A stretch of DNA of 64,000 nt from Marinobacter psychrophilus (GCF_001043175.1 NZ_CP011494.1:868001-932000), one strand, 5' to 3'. Numbered from the stretch's first letter, positions 14,516-23,441 are shown. Numbers and translations: made by a program. Notes: generated from the letters alone by a model not told the origin.

Positions 14516-15325
14516 ATGCTGGTTGACGTCCATTGTCATTTCGATTTTCCCCAGTTTGACGGGCAGCGTGAGCGATTGATGGGCGAGTTGCGTGGGCAGG
14601 GCATTGGCGGACTGGTGATACCTGGCGTTCGCTGCGCCGATTGGCCGAAAGTACAGCAAGTCGCTATGGCTCATTCTGGTGTTTTTTACTGTCTGGGCAT
14701 TCACCCTTGGTATATTGACGAACATGGCCCTGAGGATCTGCAGCAGTTGCGGGACCGCCTGACTAACGCAAGCGAGCTATGTGTAGGTGTTGGTGAGTGC
14801 GGGCTAGATCGGCTTCGGGGCACTCTGAGCGAGCAGACGCCATGGTTCGAAGCCCAGGTGAGAATTGCCGCCGAGTATCGACGAGCGCTGGTGATCCATT
14901 CCGTTAAAGCCCATGATGAAGTTGTCGCGGTATTAAGGGCGGCGAACTGGACGGGTAATGCGTTGGTTCACGGCTTTTCCGGTAGCTATCAGCAAGCGGT
15001 AAAATTGATAGATCTGGGTTGTATGTTAGGGGTAGGTGGTGTGATTACTCACGCCAAGGGCGGTAAAACACGCGACACGTTAACGCGTGTCCCTGCCTCT
15101 GCTTTGGTTTTAGAGACAGACGCACCCGATATGGCACCGGCCGGTGTTCGGCAAGGCCAGAACTCTCCGCAGTATCTGCCGGATATACTGCGAGAACTGG
15201 CCCTACTGCGTGGCGTAGACGAACCCGAATTAGCAGCTGTCCTGCTCGAAAATAGCTGTCGACTCTATGGTTCTGCGCTACAAGCGAAGTTTTGTGGGTC
15301 GCAACTGGGTGATTACCGAAACTGA
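14516..15325 (+). CDS. TatD-family metal-dependent hydrolase
   Basis: Predicted amidohydrolase-fold deoxyribonuclease of the TatD/YcfH family. The 269-residue protein starts with the metal-binding DVHCHFDF motif, continues with GIHPW, GECGLD (metal glutamate), VIHSVKAHDE and HGFSGSYQQA, and ends with the family motif LETDAPDMAP. The ATG at 14516 is used because GAGG lies eight bases upstream and the metal motif then begins at residue 4, as is usual. The GECGLDRLR stretch is slightly different from the usual GEIGLDY. The substrate is not known from sequence. It is followed by the rplM promoter. Confidence 0.88.
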   Translation: MLVDVHCHFDFPQFDGQRERLMGELRGQGIGGLVIPGVRCADWPKVQQVAMAHSGVFYCLGIHPWYIDEHGPEDLQQLRDRLTNASELCVGVGECGLDRLRGTLSEQTPWFEAQVRIAAEYRRALVIHSVKAHDEVVAVLRAANWTGNALVHGFSGSYQQAVKLIDLGCMLGVGGVITHAKGGKTRDTLTRVPASALVLETDAPDMAPAGVRQGQNSPQYLPDILRELALLRGVDEPELAAVLLENSCRLYGSALQAKFCGSQLGDYRN

Positions 15326-15336
15326 CGATATCGGGG

Positions 15337-15365
15337 TTGGATTTTTTTGCGGCCTAAAGTATACT
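15337..15365 (+). promoter_or_regulatory. Promoter of rplM-rpsI
   Basis: TTGGAT (15337-15342) and TATACT (15360-15365) with a 17-bp spacer. The expected start near 15372 leaves an untranslated leader of about 137 bases before rplM, long enough to carry an L13-type autoregulatory structure, though I cannot show one. Confidence 0.7.
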
Positions 15366-15508
15366 TCGCGACCTGGCTTTTCAAGGCGTTGATACTGTCT
15401 CAGCCCCGAACAGTTCAGCGCAACCAACAGGTAGAGAAATCTGCTGCTGTGATTCTTCAGCTTAAAGCAGGTTTTAACGATTATTTTATAGCGTTCAAGG
15501 CGGAATCA

Positions 15509-15937
15509 ATGAAGACTCTGAGTGCGAAACCAGAAACTGTAAAACGTGACTGGTACGTTGTAGACGCAGCCGGCAAGACGCTGGGTCGTCTTTCAACCGA
15601 AATCGCCCTTCGTCTGCGGGGCAAGCATAAGCCTGAGTACACCCCCCATGTAGACACTGGCGATTATATTATTGTTATCAACGCCAGCCAGGTGCGGGTT
15701 ACCGGCAAGAAGGCATCTGACAAGATGTACTACAGCCATACCGGCTTTCCGGGTGGAATTAAATCCATCAGCTTTGAGAAGTTGATCGCAAAGGCCCCTG
15801 AGCAAATCATCCAGAAGTCTGTCAAAGGCATGCTTCCGAAGGGTCCGCTTGGTCGTGCCATGTTCATGAAGCTGAAAACCTATGCCGGCGCTGAGCATCC
15901 TCACGCAGCCCAGCAGCCCAAAGAACTCGACATTTAA
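15509..15937 (+). CDS. rplM: 50S ribosomal protein L13
   Basis: Large-subunit assembly protein of 142 residues, the same length as in E. coli. The family stretches are present: [40 protein letters not shown], and [20 protein letters not shown]. The start at 15509 gives the canonical [16 protein letters not shown]; the open frame extends upstream but that part is the leader. rpsI follows after 12 bases. Confidence 0.98.
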   Translation: MKTLSAKPETVKRDWYVVDAAGKTLGRLSTEIALRLRGKHKPEYTPHVDTGDYIIVINASQVRVTGKKASDKMYYSHTGFPGGIKSISFEKLIAKAPEQIIQKSVKGMLPKGPLGRAMFMKLKTYAGAEHPHAAQQPKELDI

Positions 15938-15949
15938 CGGAAGGCGGAT

Positions 15950-16342
15950 ATGTCTGTAGCACAAAATTACGGTACCGGTCGCCGCAAAACCTCTACGGCT
16001 CGTGTATTTATCAAGCCGGGAAGCGGTAGCATTTCAATCAACGGTCGCACCATCGAAGAATTTTTCGGTCGTGAAACCTTGCGTATGATCGTGCGTCAGC
16101 CTCTGGTTGTTGCCGAGTCTGTGGATCGTTTTGATATCAACGTCACGGTAAAAGGCGGCGGTATCAGTGGTCAAGCCGGCGCTATACGCCACGGTTTAAC
16201 GCGCGCTTTGTTGGAATATGACGAAACATTGCGTCCAGCCATGCGCAAAGCGGGTTATGTAACCCGTGATGCCCGTGAAGTTGAGCGTAAGAAAGTGGGT
16301 CTGCGCAAAGCGCGTAAGCGTCCTCAGTTCTCCAAGCGTTAA
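15950..16342 (+). CDS. rpsI: 30S ribosomal protein S9
   Basis: Small-subunit protein of 130 residues; its C-terminal tail reaches the P-site tRNA. The sequence has the usual [15 protein letters not shown] start, [14 protein letters not shown] in the middle and the basic tail ending [17 protein letters not shown]. It is in the rplM operon and is followed by a terminator. Confidence 0.98.
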   Translation: MSVAQNYGTGRRKTSTARVFIKPGSGSISINGRTIEEFFGRETLRMIVRQPLVVAESVDRFDINVTVKGGGISGQAGAIRHGLTRALLEYDETLRPAMRKAGYVTRDAREVERKKVGLRKARKRPQFSKR

Positions 16343-16360
16343 TTTTGCTGGAGCAGACAC

Positions 16361-16390
16361 AAAAACCCGGCTTATTGTCGGGTTTTTTTT
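16361..16390 (+). terminator. Rho-independent terminator after rpsI
   Basis: AACCCG ... CGGGTT hairpin followed by eight T, 20 bases after the rpsI stop. Confidence 0.85.
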
Positions 16391-16427
16391 CGCCTGTATA
16401 GCTCGCAATCAAATTGACTTAGCGCAT

Positions 16428-16451
16428 GGAAAGCCGCTGTAGCGGCTTTCC
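16428..16451. repeat. Perfect inverted repeat between rpsI and petA
   Basis: GGAAAGCCGCT, a GT centre, and AGCGGCTTTCC. There is no T-run on either side, so it is not a standard terminator. It lies between the rpsI terminator and a TATAAT (16493-16498) that may be the -10 of petABC. Role unknown. Confidence 0.6.
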
Positions 16452-16578
16452 GACTTGTAAGGAAGTGGTAATTTCATTACTATTTGTGCGCTTATAATCT
16501 TGTGTTGTGAAGTCCTTTTAGATGCGCATTGCTGCCTTGCTTGCAGCGTGTGTCATCGCCTGATGGGAGAAAACCATA

Positions 16579-17172
16579 ATGAAAAATGGCGACGTAAGCC
16601 ATGGTCGGCGCCGGTTTTTGGTCGGTGCTACGGCTGCGGTCGGCGGGGTTGGGATTGTTGGTGCTGCGGTACCTTTCGTGGCGTCCTGGAATCCCAGTGC
16701 GAAAGCGGAAGCTGCGGGCGCACCGGTAACTGTCAATATTGAGAAAATTGAGTCGGGTCAGCAGATCACTGTCGAGTGGCGGGGTACCCCAGTTTGGATT
16801 ATCCGTCGTACAACTGAGATGTTGGATAATATTGAAAAGCTCAGCGACCAGATGAAAGATCCCCAGTCCGAAGCGGATCAGCAGCCGACATACGCCAACG
16901 ACGTTTTTCGTTCGATAAACCCAGAGTACGCTGTTCTGGTGGGTCTGTGCACACATTTGGGTTGTGTGCCGTCGTATCGGCCCGAGGTCGCTCCGTCCGA
17001 TTTGGGCGAAGATTGGTTGGGCGGTTTATTTTGCCCCTGTCACGGTTCCCGCTACGACATGGCCGGCCGCGTTTATGATGCGCAGCCTGCACCCCTGAAC
17101 CTCGTGGTTCCGCCTCATAGGTACGATGACGACATGACCCTCACCCTTGGTCTTGATCCGGAGGTTGCGTAA
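16579..17172 (+). CDS. petA: Ubiquinol-cytochrome c reductase, Rieske iron-sulfur subunit
   Basis: Carries the 2Fe-2S cluster that takes the first electron from ubiquinol in complex III. Of 197 residues, the N-terminus has a twin-arginine motif (RRRFLVG, from residue 10) and a hydrophobic anchor of about 20 residues, so Tat export with a retained anchor is expected. Cluster ligands are complete: C124-T-H126-L-G-C129 and C152-P-C154-H155-G-S. Its TAA overlaps the petB ATG by one base. Confidence 0.97.
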   Translation: MKNGDVSHGRRRFLVGATAAVGGVGIVGAAVPFVASWNPSAKAEAAGAPVTVNIEKIESGQQITVEWRGTPVWIIRRTTEMLDNIEKLSDQMKDPQSEADQQPTYANDVFRSINPEYAVLVGLCTHLGCVPSYRPEVAPSDLGEDWLGGLFCPCHGSRYDMAGRVYDAQPAPLNLVVPPHRYDDDMTLTLGLDPEVA

Positions 17173-18404
17173 TGTCAAAACTCATACAGTGGGTAGACGA
17201 ACGTCTCCCAATTGTTGAAGCCTGGAACAAACATCTGGCGGAATATTACGCGCCGAAGAACTTCAACTTTTGGTATTTCTTCGGTTTTTTGGCCATGGTT
17301 GTCTTGGTTAACCAGTTGGTTACCGGTATCTGGCTGACTATGAGTTACAACCCCTCCGGCGAAGGCGCTTTTGCCTCGGTGGAGTATATCATGCGTGATG
17401 TGCAGTGGGGCTGGTTGTTGCGTTACCTGCACTCTACCGGCGCTTCTGCGTTTTTCATTGTTGTCTACCTGCACATGTTCCGCGGCCTTCTATATGGCTC
17501 TTATCAGAAGCCCCGTGAGCTGATCTGGCTGTTTGGCATGTTGATTTATCTGGTGCTGATGGCTGAAGCCTTCATGGGATACTTGCTGCCATGGGGACAG
17601 ATGTCCTACTGGGGTGCTCAGGTCATTGTGAATCTGTTTGGTGCTATTCCGGTGATTGGTGAAGACCTGTCGCTGTGGATTCGTGGTGACTACCTGATTT
17701 CTGGTATTACCTTGAACCGCTTCTTTGCTCTGCACGTTGTGGCTTTGCCTATCGTGTTGCTTGGGCTGGTAGTGCTGCACATTTTGGCGCTGCACGAAGT
17801 GGGTTCGAACAACCCTGACGGCATCGACATCAAGAAACACAAAGACGAAAACGGCATCCCTAAAGATGGTATCCCGTTCCATCCGTACTACACCGTGCAT
17901 GATTTGATGGGTGTGGGCGTATTTTTCTTCATTTTCTTCATTGTGGTGTTCTTCTTCCCGGAAATGGGGGGTCTATTCATCGAGGCACCGAACTTTGAGC
18001 CTGCCAACCCGCTGAAGACGCCTGCTCACATTGCTCCGGTATGGTACTTTACGCCGTTCTACGCGATGTTGCGTGCGGTGACGGTTGACTTTTTGGGGTT
18101 GTCTGCAAAGTTCTGGGGTGTGGTAGTAATGGGTGGTGCAATCGCCATACTGTTCGTTCTGCCTTGGCTTGATCGCAGCCCGGTTCGTTCTATGCGCTAT
18201 AAAGGCTGGATGAGCCGTGTGGCGTTGACGGTTTTTGCCGTCAGCTTTGTCGTGCTGGGTTATCTCGGCCTGGTACCGACTACTGTCGGCCGTACCATAG
18301 CCGCTCAGATCCTGACCGTGTTTTACTTCCTTTTCTTCATTCTTATGCCGTTCTATACGCGCATGGAGAAAACCAAGCCAGTTCCAGAAAGGGTGACAGG
18401 ATAA
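17172..18404 (+). CDS. petB: Ubiquinol-cytochrome c reductase, cytochrome b subunit
   Basis: Membrane subunit of complex III, holding two b haems and both quinone sites. The 410-residue protein has about eight hydrophobic helices. Haem histidines lie in the second and fourth helices (LHSTGASAFFIVVYLHMF and FFALHVVALPIVLLGLVVLH). The Qo-site motif usually written PEWY reads PVWY here, a substitution I recall in related proteobacteria. The frame overlaps petA upstream and petC downstream by one base each, so the three are co-translated. Confidence 0.97.
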   Translation: MSKLIQWVDERLPIVEAWNKHLAEYYAPKNFNFWYFFGFLAMVVLVNQLVTGIWLTMSYNPSGEGAFASVEYIMRDVQWGWLLRYLHSTGASAFFIVVYLHMFRGLLYGSYQKPRELIWLFGMLIYLVLMAEAFMGYLLPWGQMSYWGAQVIVNLFGAIPVIGEDLSLWIRGDYLISGITLNRFFALHVVALPIVLLGLVVLHILALHEVGSNNPDGIDIKKHKDENGIPKDGIPFHPYYTVHDLMGVGVFFFIFFIVVFFFPEMGGLFIEAPNFEPANPLKTPAHIAPVWYFTPFYAMLRAVTVDFLGLSAKFWGVVVMGGAIAILFVLPWLDRSPVRSMRYKGWMSRVALTVFAVSFVVLGYLGLVPTTVGRTIAAQILTVFYFLFFILMPFYTRMEKTKPVPERVTG

Positions 18405-19159
18405 TGAAAAAGCTGATTCTTGGTCTTTTCATGGTCATCCTGCCGGCACTTGGGCTGGCAGCGGGTGGCGCCGTGCCACTGGACCACATCAAAACCGATC
18501 ACACCGATAAAGCGTCATTACAGCGTGGTGTGGCAATGTTCACTAACTATTGCATGGGCTGTCATTCCATGGAGTACGCCCGCTATAAACGTGTGGCGGA
18601 AGATCTGGAAATCCCGGTTGATCTGTACACGGAAAATCTGATTTTCACCGGTGCAAATATCGGTGAATTGATGAAAAACGCCATGAACAAAGATATGGCT
18701 GCCGACTGGTTTGGTGCGCCGCCTCCGGATCTTACGTTGGAAACCCGTCTGCGCGGTGAAAGCTGGGTGTATTCATACTTGCGAGGCTTCTACAAGGATG
18801 ACAGTCGCCCGCTAGGTGTTAACAACGTCGTGTTTGCAGCCGTGGGTATGCCCCATGTACTGGTTGAATTGCAGGGCTTGTGCGCGGTCAAGCCAAATAT
18901 TGGCGTGAAAGCCTCAGTTGAGCCACTTAGTGGCAACATTAATAACGCAGACATTTGCCCCAGTTATGCCATCGAAGGCAGTATGGAGGCGGCCGAGTTT
19001 GACCGTGCCATGTATGACCTGACCAACTTCATGTCTTACATGGCGGATCCGGTCAAGGTGGAGCGCGAACGTCTTGGTGTTTTTGTGCTGATCTTCGTCG
19101 CGATTTTCTTTATATTCGCCTACCTGCTCAACCGTGAGTACTGGAAGGATATACACTGA
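18404..19159 (+). CDS. petC: Ubiquinol-cytochrome c reductase, cytochrome c1
   Basis: Haem c subunit that passes electrons from the Rieske protein to soluble cytochrome c. Of 251 residues, about 1-20 are a Sec signal peptide ending LAAGG. The haem motif is CMGCH (C50, C53, H54). The sixth haem ligand is probably the Met in AAVGMPHVL. A C-terminal membrane helix (VFVLIFVAIFFIFAYLL) anchors it. Last gene of petABC; a terminator follows. Confidence 0.97.
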   Translation: MKKLILGLFMVILPALGLAAGGAVPLDHIKTDHTDKASLQRGVAMFTNYCMGCHSMEYARYKRVAEDLEIPVDLYTENLIFTGANIGELMKNAMNKDMAADWFGAPPPDLTLETRLRGESWVYSYLRGFYKDDSRPLGVNNVVFAAVGMPHVLVELQGLCAVKPNIGVKASVEPLSGNINNADICPSYAIEGSMEAAEFDRAMYDLTNFMSYMADPVKVERERLGVFVLIFVAIFFIFAYLLNREYWKDIH

Positions 19160-19186
19160 AAAGTAGGGTATAATACGTTGCCCTGA

Positions 19187-19223
19187 GCTTCAGCGAGCCA
19201 TGATTGGTTCGCTGGGCTTTTTT
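19187..19223 (+). terminator. Rho-independent terminator after petC
   Basis: CAGCGAGCCA ... TGGTTCGCTG stem (one G-T pair) followed by GGGC and TTTTTT. A TATAAT (19169-19174) lies just upstream; if it belongs to an sspA promoter the hairpin would sit in the sspA leader as a possible attenuator, but no -35 is evident. Confidence 0.75.
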
Positions 19224-19267
19224 CGTTTTTCAGGGCCAATTTTTTTGATCAATCATGAGGTAGTGCT

Positions 19268-19897
19268 ATGGGCGTTGTGACCAAGCGGTCGTCGATGACG
19301 TTTTTTTCAGACCCCGCGAGCCAGTATAGCCACAGGGTTCGCATTGTATTGGCTGAGAAGGGCGTTACCGTTGATATCGTAGATGTGGATCCGGATAACC
19401 CTCCGGCCGAGCTTGCTGACCTCAACCCGTACAACGCGTTGCCGACACTGGTGGATAGGGATCTTGTGCTTTACGAGCCCAATATTATGATGGAATATCT
19501 GGATGAGCGTTTTCCTCATCCGCCTTTGCTGCCGGTTTACCCGGTCGCTCGTGCTAACAGCCGCCTGATGATTCATCGGATTCAGCGCGACTGGTGCGTC
19601 AAGGTCGATCAGATTGTGGCCCAGCCCAACGCTAAGGCTTCGGAGGTCGCTCGTAAGGAATTGCGCGAAAGCCTGCTGGCGACTGCGCCAGTATTCGGTG
19701 AAATGCCGTTTTTTCTGTCGGAAGAATTTACCATCGTGGATTGCTGTATCGCGCCAATTCTGTGGCGTTTGCCGGCTCTGGGTATTGAGCTGGACGACAA
19801 GCAGGCTAAGCCGCTGGATAAGTACATGAAGAGTATTTTTAGTCGCGAAGGTTTCAAGGCCAGTCTGTCTGACCTTGAAGAAGACATTCGTAGCTAA
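19268..19897 (+). CDS. sspA: Stringent starvation protein A
   Basis: RNA-polymerase-associated protein with a glutathione S-transferase fold, known in E. coli to act in stationary phase and acid tolerance. The 209 residues match the usual length. The thioredoxin-like N-terminal half has [20 protein letters not shown] and [13 protein letters not shown]; the helical C-terminal half has [20 protein letters not shown]. As usual for SspA, the catalytic GST residue is not retained. The sspB gene follows 41 bases later, the standard pairing. Confidence 0.95.
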   Translation: MGVVTKRSSMTFFSDPASQYSHRVRIVLAEKGVTVDIVDVDPDNPPAELADLNPYNALPTLVDRDLVLYEPNIMMEYLDERFPHPPLLPVYPVARANSRLMIHRIQRDWCVKVDQIVAQPNAKASEVARKELRESLLATAPVFGEMPFFLSEEFTIVDCCIAPILWRLPALGIELDDKQAKPLDKYMKSIFSREGFKASLSDLEEDIRS

Positions 19898-19938
19898 GCA
19901 GTGATTAATACGCCAGTCGTCGCAGCAGGAGAGTCGCA

Positions 19939-20373
19939 GTGGCCGATGTAAAAACTACCATGAGCTCAAGTCGCCCATATCTGGTGCGGGCGTTGAACGA
20001 ATGGGTTCTGGACAACGATTGCACGCCGTATATCGTGGTTGATGCCGGGATTCAGGGTGTGCAGGTTCCTAATGAGCATGTGGCGAATGGCCAGATCGTG
20101 CTCAACATCAGCCCTGGTGCGGTCAAGTCTTTGGTTATTGGCAACAGTGCTTTGGAATTCAACGCCCGTTTTGGTGGTGTGCCCATGCAAGTATTTGTGC
20201 CATTGCAGGCGGTGATCGCTATTTACGCCAAAGAAAATGGCGAAGGTATGGTGTTTGGTTCTGAACCTGGCATGCCAGATCCGAATGGCGCGGGTGAGAC
20301 CAGTAACGCCGGGGGCTCCAAGCCCAAGGAAGATCGCCCGAGCGGTCGTCCGACTCTGAAGGTTGTTAAGTAG
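19939..20373 (+). CDS. sspB: ClpXP protease specificity-enhancing factor
   Basis: Adaptor that delivers ssrA-tagged proteins to ClpXP. Of 144 residues, the N-terminal about 110 form the substrate-binding domain (SRPYLVRALNEWVLDN, NGQIVLNISPGAVKSL, FNARFGGVPMQVFVPL). After a flexible linker, the C-terminal tail GRPTLKVVK is the ClpX-docking motif. The start is GTG at 19939, behind CAGGAG; an in-frame ATG at about 19960 is a weaker alternative. A strong hairpin terminator follows. Confidence 0.95.
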   Translation: MADVKTTMSSSRPYLVRALNEWVLDNDCTPYIVVDAGIQGVQVPNEHVANGQIVLNISPGAVKSLVIGNSALEFNARFGGVPMQVFVPLQAVIAIYAKENGEGMVFGSEPGMPDPNGAGETSNAGGSKPKEDRPSGRPTLKVVK

Positions 20374-20410
20374 AGTTGTCCACTCGGAAAAGCTGATGTT
20401 CTGGCAAATA

Positions 20411-20464
20411 AAAACCGCTGTATCCAACCGGTCTATTGACCGCAAGGATACAGCGGTTTTTTTT
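20411..20464. terminator. Rho-independent terminator between sspB and diaA
   Basis: AAAACCGCTGTATCC pairs with GGATACAGCGGTTTT; eight T follow on the plus strand and A-rich sequence lies on the other side, so it can work in both directions. It separates convergent sspB and diaA. Confidence 0.9.
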
Positions 20465-20556
20465 GGCTAAAGTTCGTCAGAGCCCCGTCTGGCTATCCCT
20501 GAGCACTCAGATGCTCAGTACGTCTACGAATTAGCCAGAGGGGACGTTAGCCGTTG

Positions 20557-21147
20557 TTAACCACCGAACAGCTTGCTATCAACTCTGGCACACAGAACGT
20601 TGATGAGCAGCATTAGTACCGGCATGGCATCGCTTGGGCTTAGATTGTTCAGTGCGATTTCATGATCTTGTGGATCCAATAAAGACGTAATGTCGGATTT
20701 TTCACGGGCGCTCAATACGGCAACGCTCATGTCACGATCGTGTGCGGCTTGAATGGCTTGAATGAGGTTCGCCTTGTGGCCGTTGTCTACAATTAAAAAT
20801 AGAAGGTCGCCGGGCTTGCCCACGGCGCGGATTTGGCGCGAAAAAGTGTCGTTAAAGCGGTTGTCCCGACAAATAGCCGAGTAGGTAGTGGCGTCGACGC
20901 CCAGATTGATGGCAGGCAGGGCCGGACGATCTTGCTCGAAGCGGTTTAGAAATGCGGTGCAAAAATACTGTGCTAGTACATTGGCGCTGCCGTTGGCGCA
21001 GGTCACGATTTTTCCATCTTGTAATAATACATTTACAAAAGCGTCAGCCATGGCTTCAATATTTTCGGTGGCCATACTTGCTGCCATAGCGGTATGTTCC
21101 ATATGACTGGCAAAGCGCTGATTGATCTCTTGTGCAGAATCGGTCAT
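20557..21147 (-). CDS. diaA: SIS-domain protein, DiaA-like (annotated in relatives as phosphoheptose isomerase)
   Basis: Single SIS domain of 196 residues, the length of E. coli DiaA, which binds DnaA and promotes timely initiation. The nucleotide-sugar loop region reads CANGSANVLAQYFCTAFLNRFE, matching the DiaA pattern (GNGTSAANAQHF ... INRFE). The neighbourhood rsmI/lpoA-yraN-diaA is that of E. coli yraLMNO, which favours DiaA over the true heptose isomerase GmhA. It lies ten bases behind yraN. In E. coli dolP (yraP) follows; here it is absent. A role in replication initiation is inferred from family and synteny. Confidence 0.8.
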   Translation of the reverse strand: MTDSAQEINQRFASHMEHTAMAASMATENIEAMADAFVNVLLQDGKIVTCANGSANVLAQYFCTAFLNRFEQDRPALPAINLGVDATTYSAICRDNRFNDTFSRQIRAVGKPGDLLFLIVDNGHKANLIQAIQAAHDRDMSVAVLSAREKSDITSLLDPQDHEIALNNLSPSDAMPVLMLLINVLCARVDSKLFGG

Positions 21148-21156
21148 GGGTTGAAG

Positions 21157-21522
21157 TCATCCTGCCTGTAGTGCGTTTTTAAGCCATTGTACCCGGTATT
21201 TTTTTAGGCTACCCGGACCAATAGCAATAACGTCAATACGGCTGTCGGTATTGCTCAGTTGGTGGCGGTGCAAATAAAAGCGCGCCGCTTGAATCAGACG
21301 TTGCTGTTTACGCCAGGTAATAGATTCAGCCGCTCCGACCAAGCTGCCAGCGCGGCGATAACGAACCTCAAAAAATACTAATGTAGTGCCATCCTGGCCG
21401 ATCAGGTCGATTTCTCCGCCGCGATTATAAACATTTCGCGCCAGAATTCTTACACCATGACTGCCCAGATAGCGGGCGGCTACTCCCTCGTAGTAATCGC
21501 CGATTTTGCGTTTGCCGTCCAT
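21157..21522 (-). CDS. yraN: UPF0102 protein, YraN family
   Basis: Nuclease-fold protein of 121 residues, function not established. The restriction-endonuclease-like core is visible: GEIDLIGQDGTTLVFFEVRYR holds the conserved Glu-Asp and E-x-R residues. The motif usually reads FVEVK; here FFEVRYR replaces the Lys with Arg. It lies between lpoA (26 bases upstream) and diaA (10 bases downstream), so all three are probably one transcript. Confidence 0.88.
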   Translation of the reverse strand: MDGKRKIGDYYEGVAARYLGSHGVRILARNVYNRGGEIDLIGQDGTTLVFFEVRYRRAGSLVGAAESITWRKQQRLIQAARFYLHRHQLSNTDSRIDVIAIGPGSLKKYRVQWLKNALQAG

Positions 21523-21548
21523 GGGTTTTGCTGTCCTTTTTCAGGTGA

Positions 21549-23441
21549 TCAGAGTGCGCCCCCGGCAATCGCTGGCCGAGCCTGGGGCAGACTAACGTTG
21601 GTTTCTGTCTTGGGTAAGCTGTCAGGTATTGCTGGCAGCAGTTCGACGCTGCCAGAACTAAAGCGGGCCCAACGCTGATAACGGCGAATGCTGCCGGAGG
21701 GCGTCATTGTCAGCACACCGGTTTGGCCGTCAATAGTGGCTCCGGGAACCTGCTTGAGCAGGGGCAGGCGTTTGCTTAAGTGCCAAGCGTCTGCACCCAT
21801 GGCAAACAGGCGGCCCAGCTGCCCGCGTGTGGCGCCCGGAAGTTGGCTGCCGGCTTCATCCCGGAGAGAATTTTTTTCGTCCAGCACCCAGGGTATGTCG
21901 GTAAATATCACCCCGTTCAGGTCGCGGTCGCGTCCAGGCGCGGGGGTGCCGGCATAAACAATAGAGGGTGCGTAAACAGGCAGGTCGCCAGCGAAATAAA
22001 ACGCAAACAGGGGGTTCAGCTGGCGTGCGGTGTCAGGCTCGGCCACCATCACAATAGCTTGAGCGTCCTGGCGACGCCGCGCTTCGAACTCAATATTGAG
22101 GCCTATAGTACGTTCCACATCAATAGCGCGGTCGCGGGAAGTGTTGATGCCCAGGAGGTCGGCCGTGACCGCGCGCAGGTTGTCCTCTCGCAAAAACCTC
22201 TGGATGCCAATAATGCGCCCGCTATGTTTGGCCATCTGTTCGATTAAGGCGGCCTCGACGCGGTTGCCCCATTCGCCACTGGGAATAATCACCAGTATGC
22301 GTTTAAGCCCCTCGGCGTCCAGTCGATCCGCAATCTGCCGGGCTTCATCTTCAGCGGACAAGCCAAACTGGTACAGTCCTGCGGGTGCGGTGACGCTCGG
22401 GGGCAAATAGTTAAGGGCCAGTGTTTGCAAGGGTAGACTGGGCAATTTGCCCAGTTCGGCCAGAGCGTCTTTATCCAGCGGGCCTACCAACAGGTCTACT
22501 GGCTGCTTCGCCAGTTCTTGATATAATTCTCCAAAGGGCTTCTGTTTGCTGTCGACAACACGTATTCGCGTGGCTTCGCGGTCAACGGATGTATCGCTGA
22601 AGTAAGCAGCCAGAAAACCGTCTCGTATGGCTTTACCGGCGGTGGTCAGTGGGCCGTTCAGGGGCAGTGCCAGAACAATCTGCTCAGGCCGGCTGGCAGC
22701 AAGGCCTGCAATCAGCTTTAGCTCAGAGGGCAGTAGCTGGGCAGCGGGATGACCTGGCCAGTTTGACTGCCAGCGTCGGATAGTCCGGCCTTGCTCGTCG
22801 AAGCCCGTGCCCGGTGATCTTACCTGCGTTGCCAGTTCCAGCCAGCCCTGGGCTTCATAGCCTATTTCGCGACTATCGGCACTACTAAGTTGTATGTTGC
22901 TGATGGTTTTCAGCAATTGCCAGATGCGATCGTGCAGCGGTTGTGCGTTGGCGCTGCTGTCAGCCTGGGTCAGGGCGATCAAGGTTTTAGCTGCTTCCAG
23001 CGGATTACCCACCAGCGCGAGCGTCTGCGCCTGCAGGTTACCAGCGCGATTAAGCAACTCTGGCGTTACCTCCATAAAGCTGTCGGTGCTAAGGTTCGCG
23101 GTAATCTGCTGTGCCCATGTTTGGTCTTTCAGCGTCACCGCGCCGTTCATGGCCAATAAGCGTTTTTGGCTGGCCAGTTCGGGTAGGGGTTGCGCCAATT
23201 GCTCGCTTTGCAGTAGCTTGCGCGCTCCCTGATGATCACCCTGCTGCTGAAAGCGGCTAGCGATGCGCAGCAGGTAGCGTTGTGCTGTATCTTGATTGCG
23301 CTCCTGGCTGGCCAGTTCCAGAGCTTGCGCTGGTGTGCTGACGACTTGGGACTGCAGGTCAACCCCTGCGCAGCCGGCGGTTAGCAGAATAGCGGCCAAT
23401 AGGCCGGCAATGGCGGGGTGGGCAAGGCGCTTGTTAGTCAT
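21549..23441 (-). CDS. lpoA: Penicillin-binding protein activator LpoA
   Basis: Outer-membrane lipoprotein that reaches through the periplasm to stimulate the bifunctional peptidoglycan synthase PBP1a. Start at 23441 gives MTNKRLAHPAIAGLL followed by the lipobox LTAGC, so residues 1-21 are the lipoprotein signal; the frame stays open upstream but that part has no signal. The 630-residue protein has a helical TPR-like N-terminal half and, from about residue 260, a periplasmic-binding-protein-like half (IVLALPLNGPLTTAGKAIRDGF, VDLLVGPLDKDALAELGKLP). Divergent from rsmI, with 157 bases between the starts. Confidence 0.9.
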   Translation of the reverse strand: MTNKRLAHPAIAGLLAAILLTAGCAGVDLQSQVVSTPAQALELASQERNQDTAQRYLLRIASRFQQQGDHQGARKLLQSEQLAQPLPELASQKRLLAMNGAVTLKDQTWAQQITANLSTDSFMEVTPELLNRAGNLQAQTLALVGNPLEAAKTLIALTQADSSANAQPLHDRIWQLLKTISNIQLSSADSREIGYEAQGWLELATQVRSPGTGFDEQGRTIRRWQSNWPGHPAAQLLPSELKLIAGLAASRPEQIVLALPLNGPLTTAGKAIRDGFLAAYFSDTSVDREATRIRVVDSKQKPFGELYQELAKQPVDLLVGPLDKDALAELGKLPSLPLQTLALNYLPPSVTAPAGLYQFGLSAEDEARQIADRLDAEGLKRILVIIPSGEWGNRVEAALIEQMAKHSGRIIGIQRFLREDNLRAVTADLLGINTSRDRAIDVERTIGLNIEFEARRRQDAQAIVMVAEPDTARQLNPLFAFYFAGDLPVYAPSIVYAGTPAPGRDRDLNGVIFTDIPWVLDEKNSLRDEAGSQLPGATRGQLGRLFAMGADAWHLSKRLPLLKQVPGATIDGQTGVLTMTPSGSIRRYQRWARFSSGSVELLPAIPDSLPKTETNVSLPQARPAIAGGAL

